Shown here: positions 20,874 to 32,670 of the stretch, piece after piece
How positions within the stretch are numbered: position 1 is the first letter of the stretch
Layout of the letters: the number at the start of each line of letters is the position of its first letter
Source of the DNA: Chrysoporthe austroafricana
Lineage: Eukaryota; Ascomycota; Sordariomycetes; Diaporthales; Cryphonectriaceae
DNA: 64,000 nucleotides
Direction of reading: 5' to 3'
Assembly: GCA_001051155.2 (NCBI GenBank)
Contig: JYIP02000003.1
Coordinates: 2,790,001-2,854,000 of the forward strand
Notes under the pieces: model-generated
Told to the model about the DNA's origin: nothing
Databases searched by the model: none
Seen by the model: the letters and a program-made list of their open reading frames with translations, nothing else
Program-made: the position numbers and the translations under genes

Positions 20874-22687
20874 TCATATGTCGGCAGTGAGCATCTCTAA
20901 CCTCGCACACACTCCCTCGAGGCTGGCGAGTCTCCTCTGCACGAAGGCCATGGCCAAGGCAGCGTTGGCCTCCTCTTCCGAGGCATCAAGGAGCTCGTAA
21001 CGCGCCAGGAACTTCTCAGACTCGATGCCACCGAAGATGTCAGCCTCAGACAGGTCGTCGGTGTCGATCTCGGCGGGCGCAGACGCTCCAGTGCTGGTAG
21101 CAGACGAGGACTCGTGGTACAGAGAGAACTCAGGGTCATTCTCGAAATCGTCATCCACAGCAACCGGGGTCTCGATGGCCTTGGGGGCGGTGGCCTTCTC
21201 CTCAACAACTGGAGGCTGCTCAATGATGGGCATCTCGACCTTCTCATCCTCAGAGTCGAAGGGCTCGCCAACAAAGTTGGAAGTCTTGCCAGACAGGGCG
21301 GCAGTGTCGATGTTGATAGGCGCCTCGGGGGTCTCCAGCACGGCGTAGACCTGGGGCTGGAAGTCGCCGAAGGCAGAGAAGTCCATGGTCTGCTCAGGCA
21401 TCATGGTCACGCCAATGTTTTGACGCTGCATGTGCTGCTGGGCATAAGGGTTCACATCCTTCGGCGCCTGGCGAGGGGCCTGCTGCTGCTCGACCTGGGG
21501 CGCGGCCTGGGGAAGCTGCGAGGGGTTGGTGCTCAGGTTCTCAAGAAAACCGGAGAAGGATGGCGACGAGAGGAGCATGCGAGTCAGGTCCGACAGACGC
21601 TTGTTCTCGTCAATGAGGGCGCGGTTCTGGGCACGCAGGTCACCGTTCTCGGTGACCTTGTTGGCAATCTCGGACTCGAGCTGGGTGATGTATTCTGTTC
21701 ATCTGTCAGCAGTGTTCACTCGTGTGGGGATCTGATATATCTCGACTTACCCTTTCTCCGGGACCGGAAGGCACGGGCGGAAACCTTGTTCCGCAGCTGG
21801 CGACGCTCCTTGCTACTGAGCTTCTTGCCCTCCTCGCTCGCCAGTAGCCTCTCGTCCTCATCCATATCGTCCTCATCCTTCTTGGGCCGAGGAACATTCA
21901 TCAGGGGGGTGTTGTCCAGCTCGGGGCCACCGCTCCTGGCACGCATGGAGTTCAGGAGCTGGGTGATCTTCTGCTCGACAATGGGGTCGGTGGGCTGGGC
22001 GGACTTGCTGGGGCGCTGCTGTTTAGCGGCCTGCTGGCTGGTCCTCTGCTGCTGCTGCTGGGCAATGATCTGCTGCTGCTGCCTCTGCTGGGCCTGTGCC
22101 TTGGCCATGGCAGCCTGCTGGTGCATACCTGGCCACATGCGTCCCACATTGCTCTGGGTCGACACCACGGGAGGCGACGGCAGACCTTCCTGGCCTCCGA
22201 TGGCGTTCGGGTTGATGGTGGACTCGCTGAAATAGGGGCCCGACGGGGAGTCGAAGTCGATGTCGATGTCCGAGGCACCGATGGTCTGGGATGGGGAGGT
22301 GTTGAAGTCGTAGTCTGCGCCGCCATTCAGGTTGGCGAAGTAGGCGTCGATGTCAAACTGCTGGTAGCCAGTGATCTGGGAGTTGTTCTGGTTGACCTGG
22401 AGGGTATTTGCCAGGGCGCCGGGAACAATGCCGGTCTGCTGCTTGTAGAGGTCGTACTGGTGGCTCGGGCCACTCAGGGGCTGCGCGGTCGAGAGCAGCG
22501 ATGCGGGAGTTGACTGGACAGCAGCGTTGACGGGCCTCGCGAAGGGGGCCTTGGATCCGGCGGGAGACATCGATGGCGACGTGTAGCCAGCGTCCTCATA
22601 ACCGGACAGGTCGAGCATGGAATCAAGCGAGTCGACCATGCCGGGCTGCGATGCAGCCGGGCTCTGTGAGACGGAGTGCCTTGACAT
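20874..22687 (-). CDS. bZIP transcription factor
   Basis: Exons (minus) are 22687..21751 and 21694..20874, with a 56-bp intron (GTAAGT to GAACAG) falling inside the basic region; the product is 585 residues. The splice rebuilds SSKERRQLRNKVSARAFRSR followed by RKEYITQLESEI. This is a clear basic DNA-binding region carrying the N-x-x-S-A-R-A-F-R-S-R signature, continuing into a leucine-zipper coiled coil (about residues 310-345). The N-terminal 290 residues are Ser/Pro- and Gln-rich, with CAG-coded glutamine runs. The C-terminal half is acidic and likely disordered. This is a widely conserved type in filamentous ascomycetes, but I do not assign a named orthologue. The leader on the coding strand is purine-rich (GAGAGAGAAAGAAAAA near 22725-22740). 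Confidence 0.92.
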
Positions 22688-25600
22688 GTCGGCTTCCCGT
22701 GATTTTCTCTTTTTTTTTCCTGTTTTTCTTTCTCTCTCTCCGCCGCCGTGCGCAGTAATAGTACTGTGCTTTCGACCCTTCAGACCTTATCTGTCAAGTT
22801 GGAGAGGAGGTCGCGTAGTCGGGTTGGTCGGGTAAGACGGCTGACGAGGAGATGGCGGGCCAAGTTCGAGTGGTGAGACCTGTTGGGCTGGTGGTGGATT
22901 GCTGGACCGAAAGAGGAGGATGAGGAGTCGGTACGGGATGGTATGGGGTGGATGGCGTCGCTGTGATGTATTGTGATGGAAGGAAGAGGGTGTGGGTTGG
23001 GGATGATGAAACGACAGCGAGACAGGATAGGGACAGGAAGGAGTAGATGAGGCCAGAGGGCAAGAGGTGAGCCCGTCGGGGGGAGGATGGGGGTTTTCTC
23101 CAGGCGGGCTCACGCGAGGAGTGGGCGCAGCCAGGGGGGCCACTACGGTGGTAGCATGAGTACGGTCAGCGGCTGTCTAGGCGCCAGGTCCGCAGCGAAA
23201 CAGTCCATTCCCCAGCCCACGGACAGGCGCTCAGTCCCTAGTCCCCGTCCTAGTCCCAGTTCCCGGTGCCAGGCCCAGTTCCCTCGCTAGGCCCGCGCTC
23301 CCAGGCGGTGCCAGTCCCGGGTCCCACCTGTTCCCACTGGGCGCCGTGGGACAGGGGGGTGGTTCCGCCTGGGAGTCGCAGAGTTCCAGGGTGGGCACAG
23401 CGTCGGGACGGTGACTTGGCCCGATCGGGAAGGCCCACCAGGGCACGGCCAAGGACCACGCATGAATCAATGCAGACAAGAGCCCGCACGACAGGGATCA
23501 TCAGCCCTGGGCCCCTGGCCCTGTGTCGAGGGACGCGTAAGCCTTTCTCCAACCTGGGCGCCTCGGGCCAATCAGGGGACGGCAGTGCACCTTCTCGCCT
23601 GTGCCTGGGGCCACCAGATGGGCTCCCTCCTCTCTCTCTCCTCGCTTGTGTGTCTCGCCCTCTGGCCCCGTTCCAGCCTGCCTGCTACTGGCTATGTACT
23701 ACGGGACTATGATTCCAGCTGCCACACTACGTAGGCACTGGTAGGTAGTGCTATACTTACTGCCACACTATGTACTGCGGGTATGTAATCCGTATCACGT
23801 ATGAAGTACCTGCCCTGAGGAGCCCGACCAGCGACCAGAGGAGTTGGACAAAGAACCTTAACTCTGAAAAAAGAAACAGATACAGGCAGCCTCGACGCCG
23901 ACAACGGTCAGTCAATACGGGCAGCCGTTATACATAGCCCCAACGTCCTCCTCGGGATTAAAAAAAAAAAAAAAAAAAAAAGACAACGGGCGGGGGAGGG
24001 AGGAGAAAAAAAAAAAAAAAAAAAATTAAAAAGTTGCGCCCGCCCCCCGCCGGCACGGTACCGGGCGAAGGGTGGGTGCGGGNAAAAAAAAAAAAAAAAA
24101 AAAAAAGACAACGCGCGGGGGAGGGGTGGTACAAAAAAAAAATAAAAAAATTTAAACGTTGACGCCGTCTCCCGCTAGCACGCTGCCGGCTGAACGGTAG
24201 GTGCTCGATGCCCGGGAGAATGCACGCGAGGGGTGGTGATGACGACGCCTGCTCGTTCCTGTCCTGCGCCAAGCTCGATAGTGATTACGTTCACCCTGTG
24301 GTCCCAGGCGGTACAGCTCTTTCCTTTGTGCACTTCGATAGGACCACAAGCCTCCAGCAGGTATGAGGTATGAGAGACGTAGCGCAGGTTGACGACGCCG
24401 GATGCACGGCGATGGGGATGGCATACGCCATCAGGCACTGGAGCCCGCCGCACGAACTGGTGATGATGACATAACCGCGGGCGACCAGCTCAGAACTCAA
24501 TCCGGGCAGGCCTGGGTGAGGCTGATGCCATCGTGGTGCGAGATTCATCACCACGGCAGCACAGTCAGAGCGGTCTCATGGTGCGGCCACGGCCACCAAT
24601 GGTTTATTATGGGTATGGGCCGCCGATCAGCTCGTGTACGGACGGACACGCAGAGCACCGCCGTATGCACGCTCCTATCGCCGAGGTGCTGCGCTGTCTG
24701 CCGTCCCCGCGAGGCGTCCGGATCGAGCAAGTCTTGCAGCGGTTCTGGGAGATCTACAGAGGTCTCCAGCCTGCACCGCAGTACCGCACATCACATCAAA
24801 GCCTCCCTCCACTCGTTATTTCCAGGTCCGAGGCCAAGCTTTCTGCCACCTGATAAGCCCCGTCCCCCCCTGTCGCCCAATATATTGGGTTATTGTCCGG
24901 AGTATAACCTTTTGCGCAGCACTCTTCTTTTTTCTTATTTCCTTTCTGATACTACATAGTACGGCGACTATGTGCCCAATAGTGGTCTGGAGGAAACATC
25001 CCAATCTCGTCCCATGTGCCCTGCCCCCTTCCCACCCCCCAGACCCTGTCTCGAGAACGTGCTCAAGCGAACAGCCAAGATAAGTGACAGACCCCGTCAG
25101 ACGGTCTTCTCACACTACTGGATACAGTGGTACAGTAGCTCGACGGCCGACCGAACCTCGGGAGATCAGAAGTGGGTCCGGCGTGTCGATGGTGCCACAG
25201 AACCCACAGCCCACAGCCCAGACTCAGTCTCTCTACTAAGGACTGTATGTGCCATAATGGACCTTACGATAGTAGAGCCATAGCATCCCCATGGTCGTCC
25301 CCGGGGGATGCGCCCCGTCTGCCGGCCTTCCCCCGAGTCTGCCTCACCGAGTCTGCCTCGCCTCCCAAGGCCCTTCCCGGTCGTGCCAGTCTCCCCGAGG
25401 TTGAAAGTGGGCCTCCGTCGGGCATAACAACTCGAAGTGAACGGCCGCCAATGCACGAACTCCCCCTCCCTGGCGTGCTCCGGGGGGGGGACCTTCTCGA
25501 AACATTTCTCCAGCGGCTCTTGTAAACAAATCCACCCCCCACAGGCCGAGCCCGCGGTGCCACCCGACGGGGGCCAGCAGAAGCAGCAGCCCCGTTTCAA

Positions 25601-27576
25601 CCCCTTTTCCCCCGTCCGTGATCCCATACTTACCAGAGCAGTACTATGTTACAGAACGGGCCCCTGAGTCAAGCTCTGATCACCGGGCACGGACAAGTCC
25701 AGGCGTCTCGCGGTCGACCTCGAGGGAGAACGGCGGCCCGCAGAACTAAGAGCCGACGCCGTCGCGGTCTTATGTCACCTGTCTCACCTGCCACGGGCCA
25801 GCCAAGGGCGAGCCAAGGGCGGCACGATACACGGGTGCGATGCGTGCGACTGTGTGGTCCAGTCCTCTGCCGCGGTCTGGAATGGAGTCGTTATCTTCAA
25901 GCTTTTTCGCGCCGCGAAGCGAGTTCCTTAAGCGGTTTGAGGCAGACAGCACGTTTCCGCCCACCAAGGCCGGCCAACACTGCCCTCCTCGCCCGTCCTC
26001 AATTTCCGGGCGGAAAATGGCGTCGCAGATTGCGGCCCTCCAACTGCCTATCCAGCATGCCCCTCCGGCGACCCCAGACGACCCGGGGAAGGGGAACTCA
26101 TAATTATCTTTAGAATCCTGCGGCGCCGTGGCCCAGAGACTCCACGTGCCAAATTTCACAGCCCTTTATCTCGTCAGCTATAAGCTCGTATGGAGCATTC
26201 CGCAGCCCATGTCCAGCTGGACAAGCCTTCGGCAGAGCCCTGGGAGTGGATCCCCTCCGAGATTGCTTCAAGAGCCGCTCGCCTCGCTTCTCCCGCAGAG
26301 CCACTCCCTGCCCAAGGGGCTCCCGTCCGATCTGGAGGGCGAGGAGCCGAGGCCGAAGCGCAGCCTCGGGTGAAGTCCGCAACGGGTTGTGGGCGCATTG
26401 AAACATGCCCACAGCATGAGACCACCAGGTATACTTTTTCTGTGGCTATTTTTATGTGGCCCCTGGCGGAGGGAGATCAGTCTAGATCACCACATCGGCC
26501 CGGGGAAGGGGGGGAGGGCAAGGCATTTTTTCCCTCCCGTGATCTGCACCACGATGCGAGGCCATGAGATGAAAGATATAGCCGAGGCGGATCCGAGGCC
26601 GTGACTCGACCTCGCGCCTCCGCGCCTCCTTTCATGCGCGTCGGCGGCTAGAGGGCGAGCGCAGGCCGCTTTGTCCTTGAGGTCCAGCTCGCCCTGCCGG
26701 CCTGCCGAACCTGCCGGTCCACAGCCTACTCTGTCGGCATGATATTCGGAGCCGACGAGAAAAACTTTGACACTTCACGCCAGCCCTGGGGCTACTGAGT
26801 AAGTAGACAGTGACATCATTCGTGGCTGAGCAAACCTTCTGGGCGACGTTGAGGCTAGCAGTAATTGGTGAACGGTTGGCTGGCCTAGCGCACGGGAGGT
26901 ACGGAAGTGCATCCCTAACTTACTGACACGCTACAGGCCAATCCGCCCATGTCTGCTACCCAGTATAGTATCAGACACCACAGAGGAGTGCCCGAACGAG
27001 GAGCGTCGCAGACGGCCTGGGATGCGTCGGGCGAACCCTATACTGCAGTATATGCTTAAAGCTTTCGCGTCTGGACCCCTATCGATATTCTCCGAAGGCA
27101 GGCTCCAAGACTGCAATCTCACGGTTGTGAGGGCTGGCATCTTCACTGCCTCAATGCACCACCTGGGCCCTTATGCATCATAATGTAAGAGCTATCAGCT
27201 GCTGCCATGACAGCTGACCGCCCCCGCCCCCGAGGAGGCAGACGTGTGGGGTGCCAGGCTCTGCCGCCCAGGCTCTGTCTGCCGACCAAGGTCGAAATCG
27301 ACGACGACGAGGAGCAGGAGCGCGCACAGTGATGTGAGGGTTTCCGGCACTTTCACACGAGCGATGGCCGGGACGGATCATGAACAAATTCCTATATGCT
27401 TTGAGAATGCCTCTATCTACAATGCTGTTGCCGAGACCTACACCAACTCTATTTCTGACTAACACAATGTCCTCAGGAATTCATCCTCTGACGTCCCTTC
27501 TATACCCAACTCCTGGTGATGTGTTTCCCATCCCTGCGAACGCCGCGCTGTAAGGTTCAAACAGGCCCGTCCACGG
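22688..27576. other. Gene-poor stretch, 4.9 kb
   Basis: The first 300-400 bp are the promoter and leader side of the bZIP gene. The rest has no convincing gene on either strand. It contains the poly-A-rich assembly junction at 23960-24213, GC-rich low-information sequence at about 23100-23650 and 25300-26700, and a possible BTB-domain relic at 27056-27465. Confidence 0.5.
23960..24213. repeat. Imperfect tandem copy with poly-A runs around an undetermined base
   Basis: Two copies of roughly 125 bp flank the N at 24083. Each starts with a long A run (23960-23981, 22 nt; 24084-24106, 23 nt) followed by GACAACGSGCGGGGGAGGG. Each has a second A-rich run (24006-24025; 24133-24150) and then a GC-rich part. 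The left GC-rich part looks like a degraded version of the right one, with bases replaced by neighbouring homopolymer bases. This suggests two unmerged read or contig ends instead of a biological repeat. Confidence 0.75.
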
Positions 27577-28760
27577 CTACAGCCTCCCGGGCTGCGGCTT
27601 CAGCACAGCCCGGAAGTGGACCTCGCCCTTCTCCAGCCGGTCGATGGCGTCCCGGATGCCGTCCTCCGTCATCGGGAACTCCTCGATGACGGGCCGGACC
27701 CCGTTCCGCGCGGCGAACGTCAGCATCTCCGCGTGCACCTGCCGGGGCGCGACCACGGAGCCCTGGACGGCGATGCCCTGCGCGATCAGCGGCGAGTAGG
27801 GAATGCTGAAGTTGCCGTCGCTGACGGAGAGCGGGTGGATGGTGGAGCCGGGCGCCATGATGGAGGTGAGCAGGGCCCAGTCCGGCTGGGCCGAGGTGGT
27901 GACAAGGAGGCGGTCGAGCTTCTGCGAGACCCGGAACGTCTCGGCGCCCTTCATCGCGACGAACTCGTGCGCCCCCAGCCGGAGCGCCTCGTCCCGCTTG
28001 CGGTCGCTGCCCGAGAGGACGACGACGCGACAGCCGAACTTGGCGCAGAACTGGATCGCCAGGTGGCCCAGGCCGCCGACGCCGAGGATGCCGACCGTCT
28101 CCGTGGGCCGGGTGTTGTAGCTCGTCAGGGCGGACCAGACGGTGGCACCACCGCACATGCTGAAGAGCCCTGTCAGCGTCACCGCCGCGCAGAGGGGGGA
28201 GAAAAAATTGAGTTAGATGAACGGAGGAAGGGAGGGGGCGTACAGTGGGGCGGCGTCCTCGTCGCTGATCTCGTCGGGGATCTTGAAGAGGAAGGCCTCG
28301 CGCCAGATGGCATGCGAGGCGAACGAGCCCTGGTCTAGGTCTGCGCTGCCGTACATGGCCCTCTTTGCGCAGTAGACCTCTTGGCCGGTGAGGCACTGCT
28401 TGCAGAGTCCACAGTTGTCGTGTTGATAACCCCTGAAGATGCATGTGTCAGTGCATCGTTTCGTGAGAGTGGTTCAGGCCAGATGCTGCCCGTCGTCCGG
28501 ACGTCAGGAGCATGTGCTTACCAGCCAACGCGGTCACCCTTCTTCAGCAGCTTGACCTCAGGGCCAACAGCCTCGACGACACCGACTCCCTCGTGGCCGA
28601 GGCCCATATCCTTGTGCTTGTAGTGAATGTCGGTATAGCATAGTCCCGACGCGGTAACCTTAAGCAGGACCTTATCGCCGGTGAGCTCGTCCGGCTTAGT
28701 GGTAGTAGACTTCACGACCTTGCCATCCTTAGCTCCCTTGAACACTGTGAATGTAGGCAT
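27577..28760 (-). CDS. Zinc-dependent medium-chain alcohol dehydrogenase (cinnamyl/NADP type)
   Basis: Exons (minus) are 28760..28522, 28432..28244 and 28159..27577 (introns 89 and 84 bp); the product is 336 residues. It probably reduces aldehydes or oxidises alcohols with NADP(H) in the cytosol. Catalytic-zinc ligands are visible in SGLCYTDIHY and GLGHEGVGVV, with a third in PLMCGGATVW, which the second splice creates. The structural-zinc four-cysteine loop CGLCKQCLTGQEVYC lies in exon 2. The cofactor site is GILGVGGLGHLAIQF, followed by SGSDRKRDEA, whose Ser/Lys pattern favours NADP over NAD. The loop between the first Cys and GHE is short, as in the fungal AdhC-like subgroup. The first ATG of the conserved frame (MPTFTVFKG) is used. 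A 10-nt C tract on the coding strand lies just upstream of the start. Confidence 0.92.
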
Positions 28761-30894
28761 TTTCGCGGCTGTGGGTTGTCGACGCCGGGGGGGGGGGGTG
28801 CGAGAAATCTGTTCAACCAGATGGATGTGTTCTGGGACTACAGCGTATAAACTCGTCTTCGATATCTCCAGCATACGACTGCTCTATATATCTACATTTC
28901 CAGACCCCAGGCGGGATATGTCGCGATCTTTGATGACGTCCGGGAGGGAAAACCCTTCACCTAACGCCGAAGAGCTCGATAATCATCCCGCCCCAAGGCA
29001 TTCCATAATCAATGCAACGGCACCTCGTGAGACGTCATGGTGGACCGCATTCGGGATTTACCTTCTGGGAGACAGGCATGCGTTGACGATCGTTGCGCGC
29101 AGCTCGCGTCTCGGGTTGTTTGGTAAGCGTAGCGAGGACCGCGGCACCGCGGCTAGAACTTTTCTAAAGATTTCCCACCCCCCCTTCCGCACCGTTTACT
29201 AATAAGTTCTACTGCATCGGATCCTCCCGTGGACCTCGGGAACTCCCCAGTGCATAGCATGGCGAGTGGGACCCGGGCTGCAGTACCAGCCGCGCCAGGG
29301 GACTTATGTCGCTATCTGCCCTCCACTCTAAAACTCTATCCGACTGCTAGCACTGCCGCACTAATATATGGTACTATGTAATTAATTGTCTCGCCGACAA
29401 GCTTTGCGCCGAAGAGCGTCGGGCTTTTGTCAGGCTCGCAATACTACCATGATGACGCTGGTGAGCGGGGGCAACCATGTTCCGCACAATAACCTTACCC
29501 AGCTTCTTGTGGCCTCGGCCGCACAGCCACTGCCCTCATGATATGTACTGAGTAATGGTCCCTTCCGGATCATAGCAATTAGTCCGCCGTGGGCAGCGTT
29601 GCGGTAGCACCGGTTCATGGGCAGAGAGGGACACATTTTTCACGTTCGACGCCGAGACGCCTGGTGTCTCTTCCTCAGAAAGAAGTAACATCATCATGAG
29701 AATGCCAGAAGATATCCAATCGACGCGCTCTCGTCCCCCATGATTCAGTCTTGTGGCTGAGCTGCGTATATCTACAGGGAACAACCGTACATAATGAAGG
29801 TCGTCCTGGAGCGACTGGCGCGCTCTCGGTCGCCTGGACTTGCCACTACACATGGCTCTTAAGACTCAGAGTTTTATCCCGCCGATCCTTCCTGTCAAAC
29901 GATCTGAGCAGTTTCTTCCTGGACAGGCATCTTGGGAAATATCCAAGCTAGACCAACTGTGCCAAGTTGCGATCTTCACGCCAAAGTAGCTCGTTTCAAC
30001 AAATATGATCCCGTATCCTTGCCGCCTGTTCAAGCCGTCGTCATATCTTAGCTTGAAGTACCCCCTCGAGTCAGATTAGTTCTAGAACTTTGTTAATAAG
30101 CCGTGAGGAGTTTCAGTCCGCCTAACGTCGAGATCCTCCACGTTGCCCGTGGAAGAAGGCGGCCGTGTCGGATGAAAAATGTGCGGCTCCTCTTGCTCAT
30201 GAACCCATGAGATTCCACTCGACGATAAGACATAAAAGTCATATACATTCCTTTTTGGTCGAAGTCCAAAGTTATTGTGTGCCTGGCGGCAGGTTGTCGC
30301 ACCGGGTGGGGGTGTGCAGACCTTGGTGGGCACGTCATAACCTCCAGTGAGTACAGAAAACCCAGATGTCAGACAGCGTGAAGCAGCTCATAATCATGCC
30401 GCGATGTATTGATCGTGGACATGTCTTCGTAGCTTCCTCTGTCCAGTAATTCTGATGAAGTCGATGGTTTTTGCAAAGAGCATGGGCTCACTTGCTGCCA
30501 GCAAGAGACTTTGAATACAGTGGCAATTGGTGTCTCTCCTATAAACAGCGAGCTAGTCGTATTTGTAATAGGTTCATATGGGTTATATTTCCACAACATC
30601 GCCTTTTCGTGTCGTGCAGCATAATCATTGAGAACATTGAGGAGAGGAGACGCTCAGTGGTTCAGGTGAAGATGTCTATTGTTACGCAGACTCTCAACAT
30701 GCAGCCGTGAGAGAACGAGCCACTTATTGGCCGATCCTATGTCCTCAGAGGGTCCAGGACGTATACGCAATATAGAGGATAGCTAGTTCACAACTGTTCG
30801 ATGATATGTGCTTTTGCTATACGTACAGCTATCGATGGGGCTCTGCAACGCCTAGATCCTTGCGGGCGAAGCATTCCGGTCTGTTCCTGGTTAC
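28761..30894. other. Intergenic, 2.1 kb, no gene seen
   Basis: The left part is the promoter side of the dehydrogenase; the right end is the 3' flank of the beta-lactamase-fold gene. Short open frames exist on both strands, but none shows a family motif. The sequence is less GC-rich than the neighbouring exons. Confidence 0.5.
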
Positions 30895-32535
30895 CTAGCC
30901 TGAGCGCATCTTAGAGCATTCGATTCTCGAGCCGCCAGTGCAAAGCGTTAAAGAAGCCTCGCCTTTTACCTCCTGGCCGCCAAATCCCAAAATCACGTCA
31001 AGAGAGCTGACGCGCAGCCTCGTCAACTCGGGACCTCGCCTCGCGGCCACCGCACAAAGCGGCAATTCGACATCCTCTAGATGGCTAAATGTGACAGCCG
31101 GCCTCGGTTTCGTCGTGATACGAAGCGTCTGTGGCCTGTCCTTGATCTCCCACTCTCCTTCATACACATCTAAACCGGGTCCCGCCATCGTGACTTCTTC
31201 ACTCAGGGCAATCAGAGGCGTGAACTCTGCATATGGCGATCCCACCCCTCCGGGTCCGAGAGGGCTGTCGAGCATCTCGCCAATGGCGAACACTAGCGGA
31301 CCAACAATTTCGCCGCCATAGTTAGAATTCGTCATGACCGCCTGTGCGCTGATGGTGACATCCTCCTTGCTCCCTTCGATTTTGTCGGGAAGCGGAAGCA
31401 CAGCTGTTGTCCAGCATCGATAGCCATAGTTACCTCCGGCGTGTGAGATCCGCACGAGGTTCCTGTCCACCGAGAAGTCTTCCTCCCCATCAAAGAACGC
31501 CATATTGAAGCCACAGTAATAGGAGCTTCCTCCATGACCGAGTTCGGGCCGCTTCTGCATGATGACCTGCGCCACCTCTGGCCGGATCCACGGCTTTCCA
31601 TTCAGCTTGATCGCGGAAGCAGTCCCGAGCAGTGTGTGAGCAAAGCCTGTCATGCCCTTCACGAGATCCGCCGAAGTAGTCCAGAGCCCTGCAGCCCCTT
31701 GCTCTGGGTGTATGTGATATTCGCCAGCCTCCAGAGCATGTGCGCCGTTGTGGTAGCCTGCAGCGTAGTTTGTCTCAGACTGTGGAAGAGGGAGGCCACC
31801 ACAATAAAAGGACCTCGTCATGCCCAGGGGTTCTAGCACCTTCGCTTTCATCAGGTCTGCAAACGAAGAGAAGCCGTCACTTGCACCGATGTTCTCCAGC
31901 ATCGCCTGTAAGATCGTCGAACCCCCTCCAGAATATTCGAACTGCACACCAGGTAGAGCGTGGATATATACAGCCGGGCTGTTTGCATTGCCAAAACCAC
32001 CCTGTAGGACTTCCGTTGTCGAAGGTATACGACTGCTTGAGTCCGGGTAGCCTAGAAAGCCAGAAGCCGACGAGCCAGCCGTGTGCGAAAGGAGTTGTGT
32101 TAACGTCATCTTCTCGAGCATCTGGGCGGCTAGTCTTTCCGGCATGCCTCTCCGGATGGAAGTATCAAGGAGTGTACGATATGTCGCCTCCGAGAGATAC
32201 AGCTTGACGGGATTGTCGAGACCGGAGATGACGCCCTCACTGATGTAGTGAAGGATAGCCAGGCTCTGGAAGGGTTTCGAGATTGAGCAAGCCTGAAAGA
32301 GTGTGTCCGTATCGGGACGGGGTCCTCCAGGGAGCTGTCTGGAGCCCCATTCGACATGGCAGACGTTGGAGCCACGAGCCGCAGACGAAGTAGCTGCAGC
32401 GACTGTAACTCCAGGCGTATTGTACCAAGCTGCTACATCAAGCCGAGATCCAGCTTCCTGCGTGATGTCGTTACGTTGTGGGAGTGGTGTGAGCAGCCTG
32501 GCAAGGTTTTGAGCGAACTGGTCCTGCTGGAGCAT
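30895..32535 (-). CDS. Serine hydrolase of the class C beta-lactamase / esterase fold
   Basis: This is a single exon of 546 residues starting at ATG 32535; the frame extends upstream to 32661 but without an ATG. It resembles class C beta-lactamase-related hydrolases (EstB/LACTB-like), which in fungi are usually esterases or hydrolases of unknown substrate rather than resistance enzymes. The nucleophile motif S-x-x-K is seen as QACSISKPFQ at residues 84-87. The second motif is FEYSGGGSTILQ, where Y-S-G replaces the usual Y-x-N. A late SHAGGNYGYR corresponds to the H/K-x-G position. A C-terminal extension of about 100 residues (VYEGEWEIKDRPQTLRITTK) resembles the small beta-barrel domain in related proteins. 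No signal peptide is evident, suggesting a cytosolic location. Confidence 0.85.
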   Translation of the reverse strand: MLQQDQFAQNLARLLTPLPQRNDITQEAGSRLDVAAWYNTPGVTVAAATSSAARGSNVCHVEWGSRQLPGGPRPDTDTLFQACSISKPFQSLAILHYISEGVISGLDNPVKLYLSEATYRTLLDTSIRRGMPERLAAQMLEKMTLTQLLSHTAGSSASGFLGYPDSSSRIPSTTEVLQGGFGNANSPAVYIHALPGVQFEYSGGGSTILQAMLENIGASDGFSSFADLMKAKVLEPLGMTRSFYCGGLPLPQSETNYAAGYHNGAHALEAGEYHIHPEQGAAGLWTTSADLVKGMTGFAHTLLGTASAIKLNGKPWIRPEVAQVIMQKRPELGHGGSSYYCGFNMAFFDGEEDFSVDRNLVRISHAGGNYGYRCWTTAVLPLPDKIEGSKEDVTISAQAVMTNSNYGGEIVGPLVFAIGEMLDSPLGPGGVGSPYAEFTPLIALSEEVTMAGPGLDVYEGEWEIKDRPQTLRITTKPRPAVTFSHLEDVELPLCAVAARRGPELTRLRVSSLDVILGFGGQEVKGEASLTLCTGGSRIECSKMRSG

Positions 32536-32670
32536 CTTTGCAAATCCTGAGGTGCTTGTGTGTATGCGCCTGAAGTGGCAAGAGGTGGTGTAATCTCGTG
32601 AGGATCGTGCTTTAGTAGTAGAACGATTTTGTAAGGCGATTGTTGAAAGTTCTAGGTCCAAAGTTTCGGA

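Noticed and set aside
24175..24554. Minus-strand frames beside the poly-A junction that look faintly like an alpha/beta hydrolase
   Set aside because: The resemblance rests on one short segment. There is no catalytic motif, and the frames overlap a poorly resolved assembly region.
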